Assembly: GCF_963583255.1 (NCBI RefSeq)
Contig: NC_084814.1
Location: forward strand, 21,841,262 to 21,905,261
From: Pyrus communis
Lineage: Eukaryota; Streptophyta; Magnoliopsida; Rosales; Rosaceae
Direction of reading: 5' to 3'
DNA length: 64,000 nucleotides
The position numbers and the translations under genes were made by a program. Below the pieces are notes generated by a model. The model had not been told where the DNA came from. It saw only the letters and a program-made list of their open reading frames with translations, and searched no databases. Positions 33,905 through 45,800 of this stretch are shown here, in pieces (the first letter of the stretch is position 1; each line of letters starts with the position of its first letter).

Positions 33905-36180
33905 ATGCATCTGAGAAATGTCTTCTGTGAGAGCAATGGCTGAAAGTCGGAGTTGCTCCTGATGATGGTTTTAGAAGTTTGAGTTTCTTTTCGAAGAGCC
34001 AGCGGACCCCATTTTAGACCGGGGTTGTTCTTGATGTCTAGCTAGTCGAAGGATCATGACAAGCGGATTTGTCCGCTTTCTGTAATTTTTACAAGGTAGC
34101 ATTCTTAATTTTTGGATGAGGTCCCTATCATTTTGTTTCTGTATTGTATTCAGCTGCCGCGAATGCTTTTGAGGTTCCATGATGAGATGGGGTTTGGAAT
34201 TGGATGTTGTAGAACTTGCTCTTTTCTTTTTTGTGCTTTGGTAGCTAGTCTGAGAATCATCATGCATATCACCTTAAATCTTCTGCATTCTTCCCTTATC
34301 CTTTCTTCCTCTCGTTCTTCCGAAAACCGATTAGGGTTCAAGGATGGATCGAGTTGTAGGGGCTTGATTTTTGGAATAGATATAAGTAGGGCCGGGATGG
34401 ATGCCCGGATGATAATGTACTAGAAACATCATGTGCCGGTGTGATTGCAACACTTCAAAAGAGTTGAAGAGAAAGAAGAAGAAAGGATTCCCTTGGGAAG
34501 CTTGTGTAGAAAATACTTGGTTCATATGTTGAACATGTTAAAAAATCTTCAATAGTTATTTTGTTATGAACACGTTAAAATAAAATCTTCAATAAAAAGG
34601 AAAATTGTTATTAGTATTTCAAAAATCTTATTTGGCACTTCAAACTTTCTATAATTGGAAAGAAAAATACACTTGTGAGAAGTGTAGAATGAGATTTATG
34701 AAGTGTTAATAACAGTTTCAAAAAAAAATTGTGTGTTTTTTGAATAAGGATCTAATATGTGTTTCTCCGAATAATGCTTTTATGACTCATAAACACTATT
34801 AACTTTTTTTGTTAAACGCAGCTTGAAGCACTTTTATAATTGCATTTAGGCTTTTCAAAAACAAATGTTGAGCATGCCCTAAAGATATAAAAAAAGTGTG
34901 ACTTGAATGTTACGTATTATTCAATATGACAGGTATTTTAACCATTAGATTTAATTTTCACAACTATTTAAATCTTCAATTTTCAATCTCAGTAGTTCAC
35001 CATTTTATTGTTGGGAACTTTCATGAAAAGGCTTTGGGCTAAGTTTATTTTAACAAAAAACCATGTTATAACTTTATTTAATAAAAAAAAAAGAATTAAA
35101 TTTTAACGAAAATGCCTATTTCCTAAATAGTGCATAGTCCAATTTCATAAACAATTTCCACCTATTGGTTTAGTTTTTGAAATAATGCCTAATTCTTTTT
35201 TTCGTTTCATAAATAGTGTCTACTTATTGATCTAGTTTCATAAATAGTGTTTATTTATTGGTGAAGTTTTATAAATAATGTTTAATTCTTGGTTCAATTT
35301 CATAAGATTTGAAACCCTTTTTGGTCTTGTAAAAGCACCCACTACGCCAAAAATGATGAACCAAGAAGTGACTCTTTAGATCAAAACCTTGAGAATATTA
35401 TGTTCTCAGTAATTATATTTAAAAAGATGTTTTCAATTATCAAATTAAAATTTCCTCACTTTTTTTATATATCTACAATAATAAATGTAACTCTCCATTC
35501 AATTTCTTGAGCTTGGGTGTCATATTGGAGAAATTTTTCCTTGTGCACGTAACATAAATGATATGCCACATGTTATTATATAAGTAGTGGAAAATTTTAT
35601 TTTTTATGTTATTAAATTTTTAACACAAGAATATCACAACTTGTATAAAGTGTACCATCCCGTATTTTGGGCATATTGAAAAGTTTTTTGTCATCATGAC
35701 TACTATTTTTCTTGTTCTAAGGTAAAAAAAAAAAAACTATTAATGTAGCTGACGATGGGACAAAAAGGTGGAACGCGCTCTACGCAAGTTGGGTTTGTTA
35801 GGTTTATTTTATTTTATTAGTCATTTGTCTTTATTAATAAATAAAATTGACGGAATTTTTTTTATTAAAATGTAAAGATTTGAAGTTATTTTCAATAATT
35901 TTCTATTGTTTGGTGTTATGCGGTATTAAGAAATTTCCCAAAAACAAAAATAGAGAATACTCCGTGAGAAGCAAAGGACGGAAATAAAAACAAAATATCC
36001 GCATAAATGTAACGTTGGGAGTAGGATTTTGTCCAAAACGATAGTCGTCCGCTTCGTCCCACCGAACACACAAACGAAAGCCGCCATCTTTCGCTTCAGT
36101 AACTCCAAAAACCCCCACTCCTCAGTTTCTTCGAATTCCTCTACTTTCTCATCCTTTCCTTCATTTTCCCGGAAAATTTT
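33905..36180. other. Intergenic, no gene seen
   Basis: Starts with the 3' UTR of the EMB2759-like gene, then AT-rich sequence with repeated TTCATAAATARTG motifs around 35150-35310. The promoter and leader of the next gene lie near 35990-36287. Confidence 0.5.
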
Positions 36181-36184
36181 CTTC

Positions 36185-36285
36185 ATGGGCAGCCTTAAAT
36201 ATTCATCGAATCAAACGGGTTTGCGTTATAATCCCGCAACATGCCGCCGTTGACTCTGCCTTGGCTTCTTGTTATTGCTTCATAG
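36185..36285 (+). promoter_or_regulatory. Two short uORFs before the 36288 start codon
   Basis: ATG at 36185 reads 22 codons to TGA at 36251-36253. ATG at 36241 reads 14 codons to TAG at 36283-36285, two bases before the predicted main start. Both are out of frame with it. Confidence 0.5.
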
Positions 36286-36287
36286 AT

Positions 36288-39200
36288 ATGACGCTTAAAT
36301 GTGGTTCTTCGTTTTCTTGCTTGGCCACTTCTCCTGCTTCCCATTGCCAAACGAGAAGGGGTTCCCAGGTGCGTTGTAGGACCGTTTGGTTACTGAGAAA
36401 AAGTGTTGATATCTCCCAAAATATTTGTTTTTTGTTTTCATGTTTGCTATGAACTTGTGGAATGTGTAGTGGGGTTGTTTCTGGTAGCTAAATGGTTTGG
36501 AATTGGTGTTTTAGGCCAAAAAGTGTGGAATTGGTAGGTGAATTTTGATTCTGCAAATACTGGTCAAAAAACTAAGAAGGAAAGAAAAAGTGGGATACTT
36601 TTTAAGGTCGTTTATGTAAGAAATAGGGTATTATGACGTTAAAGAATCTAGTTTGGGAGAGATTTAGTTGTACTCGGCATCATAGTATTCAAGTTTTTTC
36701 GATTTAGGAATGGCTTTGTGAGAAGCTAGAGGTATCTCTTAGGGCAATTATGCCATCTCAAGAGTAATTTGTTCATACGCTCTATTGTTTTATCTCCTAC
36801 ATGAATGAGGTATATTTTTTTACTTATACTCAGCTTAAGCTTCTAGGATTGATTCACATCAACACATTTGAAATGCACCTTGTGCGGTAGATTTTACTGT
36901 TGTTGACTAATTGGTGTCATTTTGCTATGCTGAAGTAAACTATGCTCGAATTCACTTCCAATCGGAGTCATTTTTCTAAATAGAGTCATTTGTCTTGAGA
37001 TTTTTTTAATCCACAGCTAGTTGTCTTATATGACTCTAGTCTGATGGTGTCAAATGACTGCCTCCTTTTAGAAGAACTTTATCCACTCTTCAGCTTATAA
37101 ATATATTTCCCTTGATGTCCAGTTGAGCTTATTGCATGTACCGTACTGCAGCCAACGATGTGGTGCTCAGCAGCTAAGATATGTTAAAGGTAGCCTTCAT
37201 ATTTGGTCTATAATTACTCAAGCCTTCAATTTTTTTTTTTTCTCTATGGTGCAATGTAGCCAGCATAAGATGTGGTTTTTCCGAGGTAATGAGTATAGCG
37301 AAATTGTAGAAGCGAACCTATGGATTTCATTTTATTGTATCTACTTTTTCTAATTTGACCATTATTAGGTAACTTTTTTACCAAATAGTCTTTGAACTGT
37401 AATGCCATTACTTTGAAAAGTGCGAGATTTTTTTGGCTCTAAATATGCTTGGTCTATTTTTTCTGTTGCTGTAAGCAGGTAATTCATGTGTGTTCAGACA
37501 TCAAATAGGGCAGGCAAGCAAAAGGATTCCAAACAGTCACAGTGTTCTCTTTGCTGTTGCTGAAGACCAGTCAGAATATAGTGATATAAAACCAGATGCT
37601 ACGGAGCTAGAAAATCACCGTCCTGATTCTGAAGATATATTTCCTTCTAACAGTTCATATATCCATTTTGATGGTACTGGTGGAAAACCAGGTTTAGTCT
37701 CATTTTATAACCGTCCATATAAAAAGGAAGAAGAAGTTTCTACAAATAATCCAGAAAGGAACCAAAACAGCCTCTTATGGTTCATCGGTCCAGCTGTTCT
37801 CCTAGCTTCTTTCATTTTCCCCTCACTCTATCTGCGCAAAATACTATCTACTATATTTGAGGATTCATTGTTGACAGGTGAGGATGCATATTTATATGTC
37901 GTGATTTTATGTTTATTAAAGTCCAGATATTTTTCATCACATGTTTTTTAACTAAAACCATAATTGCAGTAGATAGGATAGGCAGAACAGAAAATTTGTC
38001 TTGTCAGCTTGAGATTTTGTTTCCTTATATCTATATACACCTTTCTGTGTATCACTTTCTCCACGCCACAACTTGCATTATTTTTTATTTTGCGTAAGAC
38101 TATCTTGGGGTGTTGGAGTGACTCTATTAGAGTGATTATACTAGGTGAAAGTTAGTGCAGCCCACTCGAATGGATGAGGGTTAGGGACTCTAAAAGTTGT
38201 TGGTGAAGGAATGATTCTAGGAAACTTTAAGGAGAGTTTTGCTTCAGGTCGTTGTACTAATAATCGGTAGGTGGGACTGATACCTAACTCGGGTATCTAT
38301 CCCTGTGGAGGGCCTCCATTCAATGATCAGATATGTCCATGGGATTAGGTATGAAAGGGGCCATACCAACTTGTTGCTTGAACAAGTCCTAGTGGTAGGG
38401 AAGGGTTGGGTGACTGGAAGTGGTTTTGGGTGACGTGTGACGTAGGTTAGAAAGTTTCAACATGAATATGATAGAAATAGACGAGAAAGGGGAGAAATAA
38501 CTACAAGTGAAGGGCAATAATCAATTGAATATGGATGAAATATTGAATAATGAGTTGAAGTTCTAAGAAGTAACGTTAGATGTGGTTCAATGGACTGGCA
38601 AAGTAATGTCTGTTGTTGGTTCAACTCTTGGGAATAAATGAATGTTGGCATTATGTAAAAAGTTGACATCTTCATAAAGTCTATAGCATATCACAACTTT
38701 TGGCCTATATCCTTCTTAACATATACATTCTATTTTCCTTTGTGAACTCATTTAATTCTTTCAGTTTAGAAAGTAAACCTTTTTCTCTTGTCTAAACCAT
38801 AATATGTTTCTTCTCAGATTTTCTCATCTTGTTCTTCACGGAAGCTCTCTTCTACAGTGGTGTTGCGGTGTTTCTTCTTCTGATTGACCGTTTAAGGAGG
38901 ACAACTGAACCAGAATTGATTGTCCCCAGTAACAGAACCCCAGCCCCTCAATTAGGACAGCGAATCTCGTCTGTTGCTTCCTTGGTACTCAGTCTTATAA
39001 TTCCTATGGTGACTATGGGTTATGTTTGGCCATGGACTGGCCCTGCAGCTTCTGCTACTCTTGCTCCGTATCTGGTTGGTATAGTGGTCCAATTTGCATT
39101 TGAGCAGTATGCAAGATATAAGAAGTCACCTTCGTGGCCTGTTATCCCAGTCATCTTTCAAGTAATCCAATCCTTTCCTTTTCACTACGGATGTTGCATA

Positions 39201-39689
39201 AAAATTGAATTTGATCGTAGGAAAAATCTTGTGTCTCTTGTTGTCTAGTAGGTTGTCAGATTACTACTGGATGACAGTTCTTAAATTCTAGCCTGTCTAA
39301 TTAGATATGCACCAATCAATCTCCGTCCTTAAACTGCATGTGATTTGATAATGTCAGTTGAATCAATTTGAAAAACGATAAAAATGATATGAAGGACCTC
39401 CTGTATATAGTTTATAATTGTGTAAATATTCTGGCCTACAATTCAAAAGGTTTATTTTCGTTACGATTGGCAGGTCTATAGATTGCATCAACTGAATAGA
39501 GCAGCGCAACTGGTGACTGCTCTGTCCTTTACAGTCAGAGGAGCTGAGACGACACCGCACAACTTGGCAATAAACAGTTCCTTGGGTACACTGTTGAATG
39601 TCCTTCAATGCCTTGGAGTTATCTGCATTTGGTCTCTCTCAAGTTTCCTTATGAGGTTCTTCTCTTCCACCACCACTAATCCACCCTAA
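36288..39689 (+). CDS. Predicted polytopic, possibly plastid membrane protein (At5g63040-like)
   Basis: Exons 36288-36368, 37171-37189 (micro-exon), 37479-37877, 38818-39161 and 39474-39689 give 352 residues. Exon 1 encodes a Ser/Cys-rich, acid-free start (MTLKCGSSFSCLATSPASHC) that looks like a transit peptide. Exons 1 and 3 do not fit each other's phase; only a short exon reading QLRYVKG, ending at 37189, bridges them. Residues about 35-120 are acidic and hydrophilic. Hydrophobic segments follow: WFIGPAVLLASFIFPSLYL, ALFYSGVAVFLLLI, VASLVLSLIIPMVTMGYVW, LAPYLVGIVVQFAF, and a C-terminal LLNVLQCLGVICIWSLSSFL. No enzyme motif is recognisable. Placement next to the EMB2759-like gene parallels Arabidopsis (from memory). 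The first two exons are less certain than the rest. Confidence 0.75.
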
Positions 39690-39911
39690 AGCCCGCAATA
39701 TCATGTACGGATCATGTAACTCGGTGACACTACCATCAGACTTCTCTCAAGAAAATTAAATGAATCTCAGTTGGGTCCAGATTCCTTTTTTTCTGTGGTT
39801 TAGTTCCGCTCAGGCGGGAGTTTGACAGCAAATTGCCATTGAAGTATTTGACTGGTCTCAAGCAAAGTTAGAAGGTAGTTGCAGGATTTTGTAAATGAGA
39901 TTCTTAAAATT

Positions 39912-39912
<1 letters not shown>

Positions 39913-39949
<37 letters not shown>
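39913..39949. repeat. (GA)n microsatellite
   Basis: About eighteen GA units shortly downstream of the preceding gene's stop codon, probably in or near its 3' UTR. Confidence 0.9.
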
Positions 39950-39953
<4 letters not shown>

Positions 39954-40200
39954 AGATTATTTTTGTTTCATTAAATCCTATTTGTTTAGAATTTGACAGA
40001 GAACTCAGTTGCAAGCTCATCTGATTTCTTGATGAAACCTCATCAGAGTTTAGCAGCTAATATTGGTGACTGCTCTGTCCTTTTACCTAATATTGGTGAC
40101 AGAGAACTCACTTGTCTTAGTAACCTTTTACCTAATTAAGTAGTATTGGTACCGTGGTGGTTCTCTTAGCGGCATTTCCCTTCCTCTACACGGCATTTTG

Positions 40201-41384
40201 TCGGAAAATCAAGATGTAGCGATAAAAAGGCTGTCAAAGAAGTCAGGGCAAGGACATCCAGGAGTTTTGGAATGAGTTGGAGCTTGTAGCCAAGCTTCAG
40301 CATACCAATCTTGTTGGGCTTTTGGGTTGCTGTGTCGAAGAGGAGGAGCTGCTACTGATCTGCGAGTACATGCCCATTCGGAGTTTGGACAAACTTTTGT
40401 TTGTTATATCCTCGTTATTTCAAAGATTTATATTCTTTGATTAGGTTTCTCCATCGAAAAAACACTAGCTCATTGTCCTTCATGGTTTGTCCAACCAGAT
40501 CCATGTGAAAAAATAGAACTAGATTGGGGAAAGCGTTTTTGAATTATAGGTGTCGCTCAAGGAGTACTTTACATCCACAAGTACTCTAGACTGAAATCAT
40601 TCACAGGGACCTAAAAGCAAGTAATGTTTTGTTGGATGGCTCAATGAACCCAAAAATATCAGACTTTGGAATGGCAAAGATTTTCAAGATAAATCAGACC
40701 GAAGCAAATACCAATAGGGTTGTTGGCACATTGTAAGGCTATATGGAACATGCTTTCAATCATCTAAACCTTATGCAATCGCTACTTTAGTACCTTTGCT
40801 TATTGTACCATTAATTGATGCAACAGCTACATGTCTCCTGAGTATGATATGACCATTTCTTTGAGAAATTAGATGTATGGCCATTTCTCTGAGAAACTAG
40901 ATATATTTAGTTTCAGAGTGCTGGTGCTGGAGATTGTGAGTGGAAAGAAGAATGTTGCTTTTTATCGCTTTGAACATTCACCAACTCTTGCTGGATGGGT
41001 AAGTGCTAAAAAAACATCCCAACTTATGACCATTTAATATTTAAGCCTTGCAACTGCAAATGACCGCAAAATTCAACATTTTAATTAGGCATGAGAGTTG
41101 TGGAAAGAAGGAAGAGGAAAGGAGGTGATTGATGAATCAGTAAGCCTGATGAAGCTTTGAGATGTATCCATGTAGGGTTTTTGTGTGTTCAATAAGCTCC
41201 AGCTGATCGACCAACAATGTCTTCGGTGATTCATATGCTGCAGAGCAATGAAGCTACATCTCTTCCACCTTCCAAAGAACCTACCTTTTCAACACACAGT
41301 AATTCCAGTTTTGTTTGCTCTTCTCAAACTCCAACCTGTTTTTCCCACAACTCAGTCACCATGAGTTTGCCAGAAGGTCGATAG
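40201..41384 (+). pseudogene. Receptor-like Ser/Thr kinase pseudogene (S-locus/CES101 type)
   Basis: Kinase pieces appear in order but not in one frame: [13 protein letters not shown] (about 40216), [20 protein letters not shown] and LLICEYMP, then [14 protein letters not shown] and the catalytic-loop/activation region [12 protein letters not shown]...[13 protein letters not shown], then YMSPEY, VLVLEIVSGKKN, ELWKEGRGKEVID, a damaged C-terminal block (GFCV, QLIDQQC), and an end matching SLPEGR then a stop. Frame shifts, an internal duplication of a GACCATTTCTYTGAGAAA unit near 40855-40910 with a stop, and loss of the whole ectodomain mark it as dead. The layout keeps remnants of the family's introns (for example 40733-40828). 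The active gene type is a plasma-membrane lectin/S-domain receptor kinase. Confidence 0.85.
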
Positions 41385-41533
41385 GGATTAGAAGAGAGTG
41401 ACTGGCAAGCAGATGAGAAAATAGTGTATTAAATTAGAAAAAAAAAAAAAAAAACAGCCCGAAACTATAAGTTTTATACAAACACTTCAAGGGCTCAATT
41501 GGAATATGCTCATGATGATGTTGGTTTTACTAT

Positions 41534-41845
41534 GTGTGTATTTGATGTGTGGAGGTACATCATAAGATTGGTGTAGTGATATACACTTAATCAAAGAGTG
41601 TGATAAGATGTCTGACTTATCATAAGAGTTTTAACCCTTCTATAAGTGATATGTCTTATCATGAAAGGATAAGACCATTTAAAGAAGTCTCACAACTCTC
41701 TCTCAAGATTAAGATGAAGTCTATAAAAGAAGGATTCATTTCTCCAGACAAATGATCCAATATGAAAAAAATTCTCTCTTCTTCCCTTTGGTGTGCTTAA
41801 TCAATAGTCTAACGACGTTAGAGATTGATCCTGTGAAATCCTACA
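41534..41845 (+). mobile_element. Possible solo LTR (uncertain)
   Basis: TGTGTGGAGGTACATC... to ...GAAATCCTACA has TG/CA ends, a TATA-like TCTATAAAAGAAGG at about 41719 and no coding frame, as in a short Copia-type LTR. I found no clean target-site duplication and no second copy here. Confidence 0.3.
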
Positions 41846-42690
41846 ATCCAAACTAAACCTAAAGGCACCAAATTTTTATTGTTATTCAGCTACAGATGTG
41901 GGTGTAACCATATCATAAAAAGACAAGTACATTGAACTAAAGAAAAAAGAGGAAATTTTCAACATCGTCCAACTTTTATAAAACAAGTACACTACACCGA
42001 CAACTAATTTGTCTAGAACAAAGAATTTCACATTAGAGTATTCATAATTCACAACATGGGTTTTCCAGGGTTGGAATTGCAAATTATACAATCTGACATT
42101 GATAAACATCTACCGAATAGCAAGTTGACAACTTGAGCTACAAGTAAAAGATGTGTTCAACAAATCTTTTATCAATGAGAATTCGAACTTGAGACATCTA
42201 GACCACTTGGTGCGTCAGATCATGTTAAATTTTACTTGTATTAAAAAAAGGATTGAGCTGTGATGATGATGGGCTTTCAGGGAGCAGAGGGATTGCTTGA
42301 CCTGCAAGAATACTTGGATTCATAGCCTCAACATTCCTTTTGTCCGGCTGGGACACATTCACCAGTCTGCTCAAACTATAGAGAGACTGAATGCACCCTG
42401 CAGATCCAGAAAAGAAAAGGATGTGTACCTGACGGAGTTCAAATAGTTGTGACTTCTTACTGACAGAAGCATTGGAAAGTGAAGGAACAAAATTTCACAA
42501 TTTTTCTTCTGAAATATGTTCGACTGAGTAGTCCGGAAAGTTAACAGTTAGATATTGCATATAGGGATCTAATGTATCTTTTCAATGATTAGATCATATA
42601 TAAAACTCGTACCAATGAGTAAGACGTAGCATTGTATCTATTGGCAGCTACTGGTCAGAATTAGATTGGAGAAATTTTTTTCGGATGACA

Positions 42691-42747
42691 GAAGGTATTG
42701 CTCAAGGAGTACTTTATGTTCACAAGTACTCTAGATTGAAAATCAAT
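42691..42747 (+). pseudogene. Second receptor-kinase scrap
   Basis: Reads EGIAQGVLYVHKYSRLK, nearly identical to the same segment of the pseudogene at about 40550. It is an isolated kinase-domain fragment, indicating that two kinase copies once stood here or that part of one was duplicated. Confidence 0.7.
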
Positions 42748-42876
42748 CAACTATACATTATCTGTTGAGACTTGAGAGACAAGCAATTGCAAAACAATTT
42801 GGAACATCTTTTGCTGTTGGGAAAACTTCTCTTTGTTCTTGTTTGGTAATCAGGGAAAACTTCCCTTCTGTCTCTT

Positions 42877-45800
42877 TCACTTGGATGCAAAAATGGCCTC
42901 TAAATCTTTGTACAGCCCTCTTGATTTCGATTTATAATCAACGGAAGAATTTGGCGTTGAGGAGCTCCCGCTCCCTTTCGCACTCCAAAACCCGCTCCAT
43001 CTGGTTCGAGTGTGACTACTCGAAGGATCATTCGTAACTCCACTTCCTTCTTTACTAAAGCTAGATTTTGCCATCTCCCTTAGTTGTTTTAGCCACGGTT
43101 TCTCTGTTGCAGCTGAGCTCTGGTAACCTCCTGTAGATGAACTAGGATCCCTTGTTGCTCCCTCGGTCTGCTGACTCACTTGGAACTCGCTCTCCACTTG
43201 AAACTTCCTTTCCAAGGTATTGATCAATTTCCGCGGCATGAATAACAGGAAGCATCCAACTGAAGCTAATTTCAGACCCGTTAAGAAGTTCTCAGCAGGA
43301 TCCAGCAGCAATGTTTGTTTGTACAATGCATACCATTCATTAATCATCTGTGCAATAAATCCGACTAGGAATAGAAATAGCATGAAAAGTCCAAGTTTAG
43401 TCTTGTCGCCGGCTGAAAAATCCTTCTCCAAGAGAAGCAAGCATGTTGCAAATAATCCGACTTCACTGGAAATCGAGATGATCTCCACCAGCTGAACCTT
43501 TTTCTTAATGAAGGGCTTCTTGAGAACAATGAAAAAGAGTTGGAAAGAGGTTATGCAAAGTAAGGTGATCGAAGGAGTTTTCGAGGACCATTTGCCCATG
43601 TAGACACCAGCCATGATCCCAACAGCAACCCTTTTCACGCATTCCAGCAGCGTGTAGTATATTCGCAGTATTCCAAACACCTTTTGGATAAAAGGTGCTT
43701 CTGCATCTTCTGTTTCATCATCGGAAGCAATAATGGAGTCCCCATGCTTGCCAGCATTGCCCTCAGAAATCTGAGAGAGCATGTACTTTGGGGGGCCTCT
43801 TAGATCTTCAAAGAGAGGGCCGAAAATGATTAAATAAACAGAGTTCTGTTGACCTTTCCATGTCCACTGACCTCTTTTGCCCGGACCTAGGGTCACCCGG
43901 ACTAGCTCTTGATACCAGTGAAACTTCAGGCCTTCGTGATGCACTTCCTTGTACTGAAGCAGCTTTCCGAATGTAATGCCAACTGAGAGGAACAAGAACA
44001 AGGCTAGCAGCAGAAAAGATGTGACAACCAGCAACAAACTGCCAACTATAACCCCAGATGAAACTCCTCCTAAAACAGTCAAAGTAAGATTTGTTTACTT
44101 TCCGGAAGTCTTGTATGAGAACAAAATAACAACAAAACTGAATGTTTATTGGGATTCTAGTTTGAGGAAATAAACGATTTATGATTCGATGCTGATATCC
44201 AATTACTTGTCTGGTATATACTAAAACATGAATTCGAAAATCTAAGCAAAGCTAAAGATGTTTTGATTCCTGCCAAAGAAAAAACCTTAGAGAAATGAGA
44301 GGATGAAAGAAACAGTATTGAGTAAATCGTACCTCTAACTAGAGCAGCAGAGGCCTCACAAATACAAGGCAATGCAAGTATTACAAGAAATATCTCAAAT
44401 CTGGGGAATGTGAGTGCTCCATAACATCCTCGTTTCTCAGAATTTTTCCTCAGTTTCAGGATAAAAAGAACTAAAAGGCGTAACAGAATCAAACTGCCAC
44501 AAAACACAGCTAACCAGAACATCGTTCTATCAAAATTCCTCCACCTACACAGGAGACAAAATCTTTAGAAAAGTAACTTGTCTCTTTATACTTCGCCTGA
44601 GATTTAACACAAGGTATTAATCAAAAGAAGAAACTGCAGCATTCGGAGTACAAAATTTAGTAATGACATTGTAAGGACCATGATTAGTATATTTTGCAAA
44701 GTTAATCCACAAAATCTTCATAAAAATGTAGAAATTTGGATTGTGTTTACTTCTTTGGCATGCCGCATGCCTATTGAATTTGTGTTTATTCCTCCCACTT
44801 CGAAGTATCTGCGTTAGAAACATAACTACATAATAAATACCATTAACTTACCAGTTAGCGTTATAAGGATTGGAGAGATACTCAGCTTCAGGTCTAATGT
44901 TTTCACCGTCCAACTGCAGAATGCAATTATCATAATTATATCCACTGGACACTAATAAAAATCGCTAATTACAAGAAAGGCCAACGTTTATCACCTCAAA
45001 AAACATTCTGTATTCTGTTGGACTAAGTGGCAACCCGTACAGTGAAGTATCCTTCTTAAAACTCTCTTCTTCTAGTTGCACACTTTGCAAAATTTCGGAG
45101 CTATAATTCTCGATCATGTAGGAACTCGAGCTGGGGAAAGGACTAGAGACTGGGAAGCCATTCCCTGATTCCCATGGGAGACTATAGTAAGGAATGCTCC
45201 ACTGTAAACCCCTTACTAGTTCATAAAAATTAACGGGTAGCGTAACTGCCAACCATCTAGAGAGTGCAAAAACTTGAATATGGCAAGCAATTCTCTGGAT
45301 AAGAGTAAAAAGGAAAGTACATAATTAGATTTACAATGATAGAAAAATGGTGAATCATACAAGTATCTGTTTATTAAGATGAAGCATCAAAAGAAGTTGA
45401 GTGTCGTACAAAAAGATTTCTTGCTGGTTCAGATGCCAAAGAAGGTCTGCTAATTGACCAAAGAGATTGAAGGCTTGCAGTTGAAATCGAAAGCAGCCCT
45501 GCAGCTATGGACGTCAACACAAAAAGAGCAGTTGCAAATGCTGATATGACAGAAGATATCACAGGCACCGAATCTGCATATAATGTCCGTAACGTTCATC
45601 ACTGATAACTACGAGAAAAAGAGAGAAAGACGGTTGAATTGCTGATAGCAATTAATTAACTAGCACAAAGTTTGATCCTTACAGTGTGTCACTCGAAGAA
45701 CATTTGATGCAAGATTTTTATTTCCAGCAACATCTCCAGATGTGTTCTCAGGAACATCGACAGAAACAATGTCATCAACTCCTTCTATTTCGGCAATGTA

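Noticed and set aside
42243..42480. Ectodomain remnant of the receptor-kinase pseudogene
   Set aside because: Some Cys-rich reading is possible, but no frame shows lectin, S-locus or PAN-type motifs, so the link to the nearby kinase scraps is not supported.
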